Shown here one piece after another: positions 18,670-26,288 of a DNA stretch of 64,000 nucleotides. Under the pieces are notes generated by a model. The model was not told the DNA's origin and searched no databases. It saw nothing but the letters and a program-made list of their open reading frames with translations. The position numbers were made by a program, and so were the translations under genes. The DNA comes from Vibrio halioticoli NBRC 102217 (GTDB lineage Bacteria; Pseudomonadota; Gammaproteobacteria; Enterobacterales; Vibrionaceae): assembly GCF_000496695.1 (NCBI RefSeq), contig NZ_BAUJ01000005.1, positions 1-64,000 of the forward strand, given 5' to 3'. Numbering within the stretch: the stretch's first letter is position 1; each line of letters opens with the position of its first letter.

Positions 18670-19039
18670 CATTTAACGCCCTGATTTATCAGGGATTTTT
18701 CCGTTTCTGAGTCCCTGAAAACGCTCTGGTGAGTCAATCAGGTGAGTCAATGTATCTATATAAAAGTCGTCATTACGTCTATTTCGTCCGCGTTTGTACC
18801 CCCAAAGCACTTGTACAGCAAGGCTATCCGTTCGACTTTAAATTCAGTCTAAAAACCAAATCTCGTCCTATTGCCATCAGGCGAAGTGCGCCCATTATTT
18901 CTCAAATTCTAAAATCCCTAGATAATGTGGATATATCTAGGGATTCACCTAAAGAAACCAAACAAGCAATACTGAGCCCTGTAGACTCACTCCGAAATTC
19001 ATTTAACGACTCTGGGGTTGAGCTTCACTCTTTTTCATC
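18643..19039 (+). repeat. Island left direct repeat (tRNA 3' end plus integrase 5' end)
   Basis: From the T-arm of tRNA-Ser to codon about 97 of the integrase this stretch is almost identical to 23850-24233. Differences are a 13-bp tandem duplication (GGTGAGTCAATCA type) just before the integrase start in this copy and a handful of substitutions, most in the tRNA-derived part. It marks attL of the island. Confidence 0.88.
18679..18700 (+). terminator. Terminator after tRNA-Ser
   Basis: CCCTGA-TTTA-TCAGGG hairpin followed by ATTTTT. The same hairpin recurs next to the right-hand repeat (about 23888), with one extra paired base. Confidence 0.75.
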
Positions 19040-19490
19040 TCAAGCAGATACAAAGCAACAAACCGTCAAATCAATTAAACGAAACTTTGCTCAAGGGTAT
19101 CGTTGGCAAGAAGAATTCATCACGTCGAAACAAAAAGCGCGGATCACACACCTAACCGTCCATCAGTTAAACAAACGAACCCTTTATTTCCTTGATTACT
19201 TCAAAAATAAAAAAATCAGTATTACTCAGATCACCGCTTCGGATTTGATGGAGTTTGGGAGCAACCTACAGTCATGGGATAAAAGCGCCAAAACCAAGAA
19301 GGACTTTTGGGGGGCAGCAAAACAATTTTTGAAATGGCTCACTCTAAAACAACACTTTCCTCGAAACCCTTTTGAGGGGTTAACTGTTACGTTTAAATCT
19401 GAGAAATTTGCATCTGAACAAAGAGAAAAATGGTCTAGTAAACAGATTAAAAACCTACTCTCCCATACGGCTTTGTTGATCTCATCTTGA
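18750..19490 (+). pseudogene. Tyrosine recombinase/integrase, N-terminal part (disrupted)
   Basis: The 246 codons from ATG 18750 cover the arm-binding and core-binding domains of a P4/phage-like tyrosine integrase (DUF6538-like beginning MYLYKSRHYVYFVRVCTP, then SAM-like TASDLMEFGSNLQSWD). The catalytic domain is missing: the frame loses homology at about KWSSKQIKNLLSH and runs out shortly after. The C-terminal half, with its catalytic Arg and His-x-x-Arg, is found as a decayed fragment at 21237-21608, with an AbiE-type toxin-antitoxin pair in between. The gene sits 81 bp from tRNA-Ser, the usual place for the integrase of a tRNA-inserted element. Confidence 0.85.
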
Positions 19491-19525
19491 TTGATGAATG
19501 CGGCATGAAATGATACTCAAATAGA

Positions 19526-20479
19526 TTATATTGTTTTAATTAGCGATTCTGCTACGTGTTTGAAAGAGACAAAGCAGGTATCAAAATCATGAGGCTCAGT
19601 GTTAAACACCATAGGGGTAACAAAGTCTTGAAAGCGTTGTCGAAAAACTGGGTTTTCTTCAAGCTCTTTCAGCCCGAGCTGTAGCTCTTGTTTAGGATGG
19701 GAGACGAACTCTGCATGCTGATTACCAAAACGCTCAACATCTTCTTCCAACACCGTTTTAAATAACGGTGTTAGTGTTTTCAGAACGAGGTGATCAGTCA
19801 GTTCCTCAGCCTTCAAAATGCAGTAAACATCATAGATATGTCGTACTAACGTGGCGTCATCCTTACGCTGTGCATTTCGCTTAACTGACATGGTACGGCG
19901 CAACATTGAAATCACTTTTTCAACCAAGGTTGCATGGGTCGAGACGCAATCAAACACCTCCACTTCTTGTGGTTGTTTATATAACTCCGAAACCAATGAT
20001 TGAATGCTGCGAGCTTCTACATCAAGTAATGGGATAGTCTCCATCAATTCCAGCTTAATAATGGGGCGAAGACATGGTGCTTGACTAAACTGCTGAGGGT
20101 ACCTGAGTTCAAGTTCAACATAGCGATACTCATCACGAACTATTCGCGACTCAACGGTGAAACGCTCTGATCGAGTGATCACTTGCTCAACCTCTTTAAT
20201 GCATACCTTACGAGCCGCTTTCTTTTTGGCGCGACTTAACTCATCAAACGCTGGTTTCGGTATCAGTTTAATGTCTACGTCTTCTGACATTCTAAGAATT
20301 TTAACATTGGACTTTGCTAGAGCAGTCCCGCCAGAAAAGACCATTTGATGAGAATTAGGCTTCATTTCAGCTAGATCAGACAGTAGCGCAACGACCCAGT
20401 AATCTTTTTCAATAATGGCTGGGTTTCCGAGTTCAAGTGCATCGGAAGCCTCAAGAAATTGTTGTTTTAATTTTTCCAT
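19526..20479 (-). CDS. AbiEii/AbiGii-type nucleotidyltransferase toxin
   Basis: 317 residues. The nucleotidyltransferase fold is shown by FSGGTALAK (Gly50-Gly51-Thr52) followed by SEDVDIKL with Asp67 and Asp69, the metal-binding pair; IEKDYWVV lies ahead of it and RHIYDVYCI further on, both typical of this family. Characterised AbiEii toxins arrest growth, and related enzymes add nucleotides to tRNA acceptor ends; this has been used against phage. It starts 1 bp from the end of the antitoxin-like gene upstream. The pair interrupts the island integrase, so it arrived after the element did. Confidence 0.88.
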   Translation of the reverse strand: MEKLKQQFLEASDALELGNPAIIEKDYWVVALLSDLAEMKPNSHQMVFSGGTALAKSNVKILRMSEDVDIKLIPKPAFDELSRAKKKAARKVCIKEVEQVITRSERFTVESRIVRDEYRYVELELRYPQQFSQAPCLRPIIKLELMETIPLLDVEARSIQSLVSELYKQPQEVEVFDCVSTHATLVEKVISMLRRTMSVKRNAQRKDDATLVRHIYDVYCILKAEELTDHLVLKTLTPLFKTVLEEDVERFGNQHAEFVSHPKQELQLGLKELEENPVFRQRFQDFVTPMVFNTEPHDFDTCFVSFKHVAESLIKTI

Positions 20480-20480
20480 A

Positions 20481-20885
20481 TTAACTCGGCGAGTTTAATA
20501 CCCGGTTACCGACAGCCAATTTGCGATTAAACTGTTTGGGGTTCCATGAGTATTGAACAGAGGATGGGATTTGGGTACTTTCTCCTGATAAGCTTTGCAA
20601 AGATAGGCTGTCCATTTCAAAATCGACACCTTTCATCTTTAATATCTCACGCATCAGGGCATCACTTCCGCCTGGGTTCGTGGGCATCGGTCTTCCGGTT
20701 AGGCTGTTAATGCGGGCTTTGGTGTACAGTCCATAACCAAGTTTTATTAACTCGCCTTGCTTAACCAGTTGCCTTAATGCACGACCGATTTGATCGTAGC
20801 TAGCAAAACCATCAAAGTCTTTACGCTCAAAAACATAGCGTCTGGAGCGCTTTATCTTTTGAAAAACACGATCAACTGCTGTCAT
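20481..20885 (-). CDS. AbiEi/DUF6088-type antitoxin and regulator
   Basis: 134 residues. The N-terminal half looks like a winged helix (YDQIGRALRQLVKQGELIKLGYGLYTKA), the DNA-binding part of AbiEi-type antitoxins, which also repress their own operon. The C-terminal half is short compared with classic AbiEi, closer to the DUF6088 family. ATG at 20885 has a strong AGGAGG site 7 bases upstream. A palindrome at 20902-20938 overlaps the expected promoter. The toxin gene follows directly. Confidence 0.8.
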   Translation of the reverse strand: MTAVDRVFQKIKRSRRYVFERKDFDGFASYDQIGRALRQLVKQGELIKLGYGLYTKARINSLTGRPMPTNPGGSDALMREILKMKGVDFEMDSLSLQSLSGESTQIPSSVQYSWNPKQFNRKLAVGNRVLNSPS

Positions 20886-20901
20886 TTGAACCTCCTAACT
20901 T

Positions 20902-20938
20902 TCATAAGTGTTGCTAGTATAACGCAACCTTATTATGA
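20902..20938. promoter_or_regulatory. Candidate operator of the AbiE-type pair
   Basis: An imperfect inverted repeat: TCATAAGTGTTGC on the left faces GCAACCTTATTATGA on the right. It sits 17 bp upstream of the antitoxin start. AbiEi-type regulators bind inverted repeats in their own promoter, so an autoregulatory role is likely but inferred. Confidence 0.4.
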
Positions 20939-21090
20939 CAGGAAGAAATACGGCATACTCAAATAATAAAATACGGCAATACAAAAAGTAATGAATACCA
21001 TAAAACATTGTTTTATAGGTATTTATGTTAATACAGTTAAAAATGACCTCTATATAAAAAATACGACAAGATAACTGTAACTCTATCCCC

Positions 21091-21216
21091 TCAGAGATGT
21101 TCAGAGCGTCCTATTTCTACGCTTAGATAATGAATGGTATTATCCAACTTCCCATGGCCAAACAATAATTGCACAGCCCGAATGTTTTGGATCAGTGTCG
21201 CCTTGGTGCGGCGCAT
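21091..21216 (-). pseudogene. Fragment of a second tyrosine recombinase (C-terminal)
   Basis: On the minus strand the frame reads MRRTKATLI, then RAVQLLFGHGKLDNTIHYLSVE and ends at TGA (21091-21093). This is the hallmark end of a tyrosine recombinase: H-x-x-R-like HSMRRTK, GH (here FGHGKLDNT) and the catalytic Tyr in HYLSVE. Only about 50 codons remain, with readable frame extending somewhat upstream of 21216. It is unrelated to the plus-strand integrase pieces and shows that another element once occupied this place. Confidence 0.7.
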
Positions 21217-21236
21217 GGAATGCCACTGCCACTTCG

Positions 21237-21608
21237 CATTACAAGAAACAATCAGAGCGGTTTAAAATGGATCACCTTCTTGATGATCTTTTATGGATGC
21301 CGACCTTCTGAGGTATACCAGTTGAACGTAAGAGACATCAATCTGGACTCCGAACAGCCAACAATCAAATTTACCAACCTAGGAAGCAGTCAGAGGCTTA
21401 ATGCTACGGGATATAGGGCTGGTGAGCGAGCAACCGCTTACTCTTTTCGTCATACTTTTATCGATATGTTGAAGAACATGTAGTGGCGCAGATCGTTGGA
21501 CATAAACACTAATCAATGACTTTTGGTTGATACGACAAAGCACTCCAATATAAACATCTAGTCGAGGCAATAACGAAGTTCGAGCTTGGTGATCTTGCGC
21601 TCATATAG
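21237..21608 (+). pseudogene. Island integrase, C-terminal catalytic part (frameshift and stops)
   Basis: LKWITFLMIFYGCRPSEVYQL holds the first catalytic Arg and AYSFRHTFID the His-x-x-Arg of a tyrosine recombinase. The frame stops after LKNM (TAG at 21481). In the next frame the expected sequence resumes as VVAQIVGHKH, a stop, SMTFG, a stop in place of the Arg before the catalytic YDKAL, and then KHLVEAITKFELGDLALI to TAG at 21606-21608. It therefore carries one frameshift and two nonsense codons. It is probably the severed end of the gene that starts at 18750. Confidence 0.8.
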
Positions 21609-22037
21609 TCACCCTCCTTGAACAAACATTCTAAATATTTACACTTTTCTAGCGATAAAGATGAACAATAACAGCGAGCAAGAGAAGTACCGCTTAGCTT
21701 CCTAATACATCATTATGCTTCGCTGGAGCCAATAATGAAGGAGCTTGAATCCCGTTGTATAAAAATGGCTTGTTTTATCTAGAGTCCAGTCTCATTTTGT
21801 CAGTAGAATATTTAGTAAGTTATTGTTAAGCATAGGATTAGCACTATTCACCTCTAAGATAATGAGTATTGTTAAAAAGTGATAACACGCAAGCTCATTT
21901 TTACGTAAATGCAGAGTGCGAAAGGTGATATATATACATTATATTTCATTGGGTTATGGTACCTTTAATGAAAATTAAGCAAACAGAAAAACGAGCAGGC
22001 CTGTTATTAACAATGTTAAAAGTATTGAGGAAGTTTC
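21609..22037. other. Gene-free stretch inside the island
   Basis: 429 bp, AT-rich, with no credible gene. A GTTAAGC at about 21826 fits the integron core-site pattern GTTRRRY and could be the left edge of the cassette that carries the next gene, but this is weak. A ribosome site (GAGGAAG) precedes the gene at 22038. Confidence 0.35.
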
Positions 22038-22733
22038 GTGGCTGATTACATAAATAAAAACATTCTTAGTCAGGCGTATATTCATGTTGAACCATCGGGA
22101 ATTGAAACTAAAGAACAGCTTGAAGCGTTCAAAGAAAGCATAAGAGCTTTTGCGTTAAGTCGTACAGAGTTTTTTTTATCCGAAGGGCTTGATATAAATA
22201 TTGAGTTTGAAGAAGGGTCGATTAAAACACGAGTAACTGTTATCGGTACATTAATGCTTCTACTACAAGGCATTAGCTCATACAAAGATTTTAGAGAAGG
22301 TCTTCAACTGCTCTATTCGGATTCAAAGTGGTTGTCAGATGCAATCATATCGGAGTCTTTGTATCAAACCAAAGCGAAACACCATGATGTCATTCGGGTT
22401 GAAGCTAGGACTGGAATAATTGGCTCTGTTCATAAGGTATTGAATCAGCTAGAAAGAATTAAAAGTGGCGCAAACGGCGCGATGCTTGCTTCCGACATTG
22501 TTGAAAAAGTTGATGATGTTCAAGATGAACTATCAAGATTAATGGACAACATCTGTGACTTAAATGACCGCAACTTAGTCGCTAAAGAGTGCAAATATTT
22601 GGTTCAAGAATTACCAGAGATACCAGTACCTCCGAAAGATAAAACCAATAGCAATCATGCTATCAACAAATATCGACGCAAAAAGTCTACACTCAGCTCC
22701 TTTATAGATATTCATATGATTGTCGAAGAGTAA
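22038..22733 (+). CDS. Hypothetical cassette-borne protein with a central hydrophobic segment
   Basis: 231 residues, family not recognised. Residues 45-60 form an acidic stretch ending EEGS, followed by a hydrophobic segment (TVIGTLMLLLQGISSY, about 65-82) and FREGLQLLY. Residues 110-190 look helical with possible coiled coil (VEKVDDVQDELSRLMDNI), and the tail is basic. The start is assigned at 22038 (GTG) behind GAGGAAG. The gene is followed 13 bp later by an attC site, so it is most likely an integron-type cassette. A membrane-active or defence role is possible but is only a guess from layout. Confidence 0.6.
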   Translation: MADYINKNILSQAYIHVEPSGIETKEQLEAFKESIRAFALSRTEFFLSEGLDINIEFEEGSIKTRVTVIGTLMLLLQGISSYKDFREGLQLLYSDSKWLSDAIISESLYQTKAKHHDVIRVEARTGIIGSVHKVLNQLERIKSGANGAMLASDIVEKVDDVQDELSRLMDNICDLNDRNLVAKECKYLVQELPEIPVPPKDKTNSNHAINKYRRKKSTLSSFIDIHMIVEE

Positions 22734-22746
22734 GGTGAAAGCATAC

Positions 22747-22844
22747 TGTTAACAAACTGCTTAAAGGGACAAAAACGCTCGGCATTATCGCTTTCAAGCG
22801 AAATTTTACGCCAAACGTTTTTGCCATTTAGCAGGACGTTAGGC
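22747..22844 (+). repeat. Integron attC recombination site
   Basis: About 98 bp. The right arm ends in GTTAGGC (22838-22844), matching core site GTTRRRY, and the left arm starts TGTTAACAAACTGC. The two arms pair over most of their length, for example CAAAAACG (22769) with CGTTTTTG (22816), and TGCTTAAA with TTTAGCA. This is the pattern of Vibrio attC sites. It ends the cassette with the 22038 gene. Confidence 0.75.
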
Positions 22845-22874
22845 ACCAAAGTAATTTAACGTACGAAGATTGAT

Positions 22875-23401
22875 ATGAATTCAGAAGAATACCTAAAACA
22901 ATTAGTTGAAAAGAGAAAAGCTTTGAGAAGTGAGCTAGCAAAAGAATCAGATAGAGGTTGTGCATTGTATGCGACATCATATATTGATTCTGCACTGTCT
23001 GATCTTTTGTACTGTGCTCTTGCTACGGACAAAAAAATCGAGAAAGAGTTGTTTGACGGTACTGCGCCACTTTCAACATTCTCTGCAAGAATAAATATGG
23101 CGTATTATTTGGGCAAAATATCAAAAGCTGAAAAACTGACTTGAACGTCATAAAAAAGATTCGAAATCAGTTCGCTCATGTCGCAACTCCTATGGATTTC
23201 AATTCAGAAAAAATACCAGATCAGTGTAAGGGGCTATCTCTGTCTTATCATGAATCAACGATATCTCCGAGAGAGCATTTCACTGCCGCTATTCTTGGTC
23301 TGCTAGGGCGCATCAACGCAGAAACTTTAAAATGCGAAGCACCTGAAATTAAGGTTGATAATACGCCGTCCAAAGATGATAAAGAGCAGTTTCGAGCCTA
23401 A
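22875..23401 (+). pseudogene. MltR-family protein, split by a frameshift
   Basis: Two reading frames, 22875-23144 (89 codons) and 23141-23401 (86 codons, nominal TTG start), overlap in TTGA and together give the about 175 residues of MltR-like proteins. Frame one holds RGCALYATSYIDSALSDLL and FDGTAPLSTFSARINMAYYLG; frame two resumes with VIKKIRNQFAH, which in intact members follows on within one polypeptide. A single-base indel near 23135-23142 explains it. MltR is the mannitol-operon repressor of enterics, but cassette-borne relatives need not regulate mannitol. The gene lies between two integron core sites, GTTAGGC (22838) and GCCTAAC (23438). Confidence 0.8.
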
Positions 23402-23437
23402 ATACATACAGCAATTAATGAGTTGTTTGTAAACGGT

Positions 23438-23480
23438 GCCTAACAAACCTGTTTAAGAGTGCTTCGCGATGCATGGCATT
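23438..23480 (+). repeat. Truncated integron attC site
   Basis: GCCTAACAAACCTGTTTAAG begins as the left arm of an attC (RYYYAAC core), followed by GCATGGCATTTTTAC, typical of Vibrio attC loops. The matching right arm with GTTAGGC is not found downstream, so the site has been cut. Confidence 0.6.
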
Positions 23481-23849
23481 TTTACTATACATTTTGCTCT
23501 ATTCTGCGAAGTTGTAGTTAACTCGACGATGAAAGAATCGGATTGTCTTCATACCACACCTTCTTAAGGGCTCGAAGAATCTAGAGAGTCAAGAGAGGCT
23601 TCTCTTGCCCGCAGCTCATATTGCATCTTTTTCGGAGAAAAAGTGCAATATGAGCTGCGGGTTACCATTGTTTTGCGACAAGGCAAGCTTATCGCAAGTA
23701 TCAATGTGGATCGGTTGTAAATGACTACTAAATTTTTTGGCAAATCCGCAAAAAATGACCTTTAATATGTACTTGACAAATACACTACTTTGATTTTTGA
23801 AATCAGTCGTAAACAATTGTAATTACAGTGCTTTTTAAGAGTGACCTTT
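23481..23849. other. Non-coding stretch between the truncated attC and the right repeat
   Basis: About 370 bp. The only clear structure is the long hairpin at 23608-23661, with a small one (AAGAGA-GGCT-TCTCTT, 23590-23605) directly before it. No credible gene. Confidence 0.45.
23608..23661. repeat. Long near-perfect hairpin
   Basis: An 18-bp arm (CCCGCAGCTCATATTGCA) is perfectly repeated in inverted form at 23644-23661. Inside it CTTTTTC (23627-23633) pairs with GAAAAAG (23637-23643) around GGA, with one unpaired T. Together this is a 25-bp stem. No T run follows, so it is not a normal terminator. It may be the tip of a mobile element, a remnant attC-like fold or an RNA structure. Confidence 0.8.
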
Positions 23850-24233
23850 GGGTTCAAACTCCTATCTCTCCACCACATTTAAAGCCCTGATTTATCAGGG
23901 GCTTTTCCGTTTCTGAGTCCCTGAAAACGCTCTGGTGAGTCAATGTATCTATATAAAAGTCGTCATTACGTCTATTTCGTCCGCGTTTGTACCCCCAAAG
24001 CACTTGTACAGCAAGGCTATCCGTTCGACTTTAAATTCAGTCTAAAAACCAAATCTCGTCCTATTGCCATCAGGCGAAGTGCGCCCATTATTTCTCAAAT
24101 TCTAAAATCCCTAGATAATGTGGATATATCTAGGGATTCACCTAAAGAAACCAAACAAGCAATACTGAGCTCTGTAGACTCACTCCGAAATTCATTTAAC
24201 GACTCTGGGGTTGAGCTTCACTCTTTTTCATCA
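23850..24233 (+). repeat. Island right direct repeat (degenerate tRNA 3' end plus integrase 5' end)
   Basis: Near-identical to 18643-19039. The tRNA part has drifted (for example AACTCCT for AATCCCT and CACCA for CGCCA) while the integrase-coding part differs by only a few bases. It marks the right junction of the island, or the left junction of a second related element inserted in tandem. Confidence 0.87.
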
Positions 24234-24251
24234 CAACCGGTCACTCACTGA
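23943..24251 (+). pseudogene. Second copy of the integrase N-terminus (truncated)
   Basis: 102 codons identical to the start of the integrase at 18750 except for one Pro-to-Ser change, up to about residue 97; then PVTH and a stop. Everything after the arm-binding domain is missing and unrelated sequence (the convergent gene at 24266) follows within 15 bp. It is a relic of a second integrase gene whose body was deleted. Confidence 0.85.
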
Positions 24252-24265
24252 GCAACTATCAATCT

Positions 24266-24763
24266 TTATGAATTAAACATGATCGGAAAATCGCAATCTT
24301 TTGGAAGCAGTGAATGAGTAATGGCTGAACCTTGGAGCACGGTTAAAGAATTACCCTCAGCAGAGCAGATTCTAATAAAATCTTCCACATAGTGACCCTG
24401 CATACACTCGGCGTAGTGTTTTTTAAGCCCGTCGATGTTCTTATATATTTCGTGGATCACATATACGATTCGATCTGTAGTGTCATTATTTTTAGGATCT
24501 AAAGGATGTTTTAGTTCTTTATGCTTTGCAATCGTATATGAAATCAAACCCCAAGGACCATGTGTGGTTTTTAGCCATTGTTTGTGCCTATCCCACATAT
24601 TATCGGTTTCAACCTCCATTGCACTTATGACAGTTAATACAGTACAAACCGCTATGTTTCCTTCGTAACCTTCAGGATTAGATGGCAAAATACTTTTTTC
24701 ATGCGCATTGCTTGCAGTACCTACAGTGGAAGTAAATTCGTTCTTTGGTGTTACTGATTCCAT
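24266..24763 (-). CDS. Hypothetical protein, possibly of the dimeric alpha-beta barrel (ABM-like) type
   Basis: 165 residues from ATG at 24763 (GAGTGAG upstream); a GTG four codons earlier is also possible. The middle and C-terminal parts (DGLKKHYAECMQGHYVEDFIRIC, cut here to its pattern of H-x-x-x-C and aromatic residues) recall antibiotic-biosynthesis-monooxygenase-like domains, but the resemblance is weak and I would not assign a reaction. No signal peptide or membrane segment. It is divergent from the LysR gene at 24888, with a 19-bp palindrome between them, so it is probably the regulator's target. Confidence 0.55.
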   Translation of the reverse strand: MESVTPKNEFTSTVGTASNAHEKSILPSNPEGYEGNIAVCTVLTVISAMEVETDNMWDRHKQWLKTTHGPWGLISYTIAKHKELKHPLDPKNNDTTDRIVYVIHEIYKNIDGLKKHYAECMQGHYVEDFIRICSAEGNSLTVLQGSAITHSLLPKDCDFPIMFNS

Positions 24764-24837
24764 AATTGATCTCACTCTTTATGCCGTTGTGTATCGATAA
24801 TAATACGGATACTATTGATGCTTAAATAGACATAGAA

Positions 24838-24856
24838 TGGCACTATTATAGTGCCA
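24838..24856. promoter_or_regulatory. Perfect 9-1-9 palindrome in the LysR divergent promoter
   Basis: TGGCACTAT-T-ATAGTGCCA, 31 bp upstream of the LysR-type gene and 74 bp upstream of the divergent gene. Placement and symmetry suit a LysR-type regulator binding site. Confidence 0.6.
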
Positions 24857-24887
24857 AATTGGCATCGTAGATTTTGAGAGGAATAAA

Positions 24888-25859
24888 ATGGATATCACAA
24901 GTCGACTACTCTTATTTCTTGATGTTGCAGAGCAAGGTTCTTACGGAAAAGCTGCCGAACTTCGTAATATTGATCGCTCAGTGGTTTCAAAGCAGCCCTC
25001 AAAGCTTGAAAAAGAACTTGAAGTCAGATTATTAAATCGTTCGCCTAGAACACTTTCGCTGACTGTTGCTGGTGTGGAAGTAAAACGAAGAGCTGAAGTA
25101 TTACGTGACAGTTTAAGAAATACCATTCAGGTCGCGCAAAATTATCATACGGAGCCCAAAGGGCTCATAAAAATAACAGCTATCACCTCATTAGCTAAAA
25201 ATATACTGCAACCTGTGATTGCAGAATTTCAAGAACGCTACCCTGAAGTGATTATTGAGCTTCACACAAACAACCGCATTGTCGATGTTATTGGAGAAGG
25301 CTTTGATATTGCTTTTAGAGCAGGCCAACTTCAAGATTCGTCAATGGTTGCTCGCCACTTAGCTAGAAACCGCTCGGTATTAGTTGCTTCACCTGATTTT
25401 CTGAGTAAATACGGTGAACCCCAATCTATTGAAGATTTAGAACGATTACCTGCAGGGGGATTTGCAACAGAAACTTTTCGGGTCACTCAAATAAAATATA
25501 TTGATAATCAAAAGCATATACAAACAATACCAATGAATTGTATTTATTTTGGAAGTGATATTGATTTTGTTGTTCAAATGGCACTAGCAGGTCGACTTTA
25601 CTGTAAGATCCCTTCGGTTCATATCCAAGATGAAGTATTGTCAGGTAAATTGGTTCCCATAATGACTGATATCAAGTTGGCCTCTTATAGCTCGTTCTAC
25701 GCAGTCTACCCACATCGTGAAATGCCAATGCGTACACGCTTGTTCCTTGATGCAGTGAAAGAACATATTGGTGAAGGAACGCCATGTTGGGAGTCAAATA
25801 TCCCCGAGTTTGAAAAAATGTACGGTAACAACACCAGAAGTGAATGGGAACTACCGTAA
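24888..25859 (+). CDS. LysR-family transcriptional regulator
   Basis: 323 residues. The N-terminal winged helix-turn-helix (residues 1-60: LLLFLDVAEQGSYGKAAELR, then VVSKQPSKLEKEL) is followed by a type-2 periplasmic-binding-protein-like effector domain with FDIAFRAGQLQDSSMVARHL and the C-terminal VYPHREMPMRTRLFLDAV. This subgroup resembles AaeR/DsdC-like one-domain regulators. ATG at 24888 follows GAGAGGAAT. It is divergent from the 24266 gene, with a strong palindrome between, the classic LysR arrangement. A degenerate paralogous fragment lies just downstream at 25947. Confidence 0.92.
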   Translation: MDITSRLLLFLDVAEQGSYGKAAELRNIDRSVVSKQPSKLEKELEVRLLNRSPRTLSLTVAGVEVKRRAEVLRDSLRNTIQVAQNYHTEPKGLIKITAITSLAKNILQPVIAEFQERYPEVIIELHTNNRIVDVIGEGFDIAFRAGQLQDSSMVARHLARNRSVLVASPDFLSKYGEPQSIEDLERLPAGGFATETFRVTQIKYIDNQKHIQTIPMNCIYFGSDIDFVVQMALAGRLYCKIPSVHIQDEVLSGKLVPIMTDIKLASYSSFYAVYPHREMPMRTRLFLDAVKEHIGEGTPCWESNIPEFEKMYGNNTRSEWELP

Positions 25860-25928
25860 GTTGCGAAAGTTGTTGGTTGAGCGAACCACAACATGACTAT
25901 TTATAAAGTTGTTAACTGAAAAGAAAAC

Positions 25929-25951
25929 GGGGTCAGGTCTTGTTTTTTGCA
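25929..25951 (+). repeat. REP element 1 (imperfect)
   Basis: Begins GGGGTCAGGTCTTG and ends TTTTGC, with TTT in place of the usual AAA/AAT. It sits immediately upstream of the LysR fragment. Confidence 0.85.
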
Positions 25952-26288
25952 TAGGAGAGATCTTAAAAGCAATATGGTCACCTTTAGAATGCAGAGCAAC
26001 TATAAGATCAGTGATGTGCGCACTATTGCGGGAGCGCTAAAAGGAGGCTCAGATTATGCGCTGATCGACTGGTTTAATCTCGATCAGCCGATCTCTGAAA
26101 CAAGGCTAGTGCCTCTGCTGACGGATCATAAGCTTTCCGCTATGGATACAGGCATCTGCTACGCTATCTATCCGCACCGAAAACAGGCCTTACTTATCAG
26201 CGAATTTATTCAGTATACGCAGCATCATATTGGCTCTCCTGTAATCAGGGAAAGCCATATTCCAAATGATAAAGACTTGTATCTATAG
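25947..26288 (+). pseudogene. C-terminal fragment of a LysR-type regulator
   Basis: 113 codons matching only the end of the effector domain of LysR regulators: LVPLLTDHKLSAMD, CYAIYPHRKQALLISEFI and QHHIGSPVIRESHIP line up with LVPIMTDIKLASYS, FYAVYPHREMPMRTRLFL and KEHIGEGTPCWESNIP in the intact neighbour. There is no DNA-binding domain or good ribosome site. The first codons come from the end of a REP element, so the loss of the 5' part is abutted by that repeat. Confidence 0.75.

Noticed and set aside
23616-23816. 66-codon open frame on the minus strand near the long hairpin
   Set aside because: It runs into the inverted repeat and has no ribosome site or protein-like pattern; probably chance.
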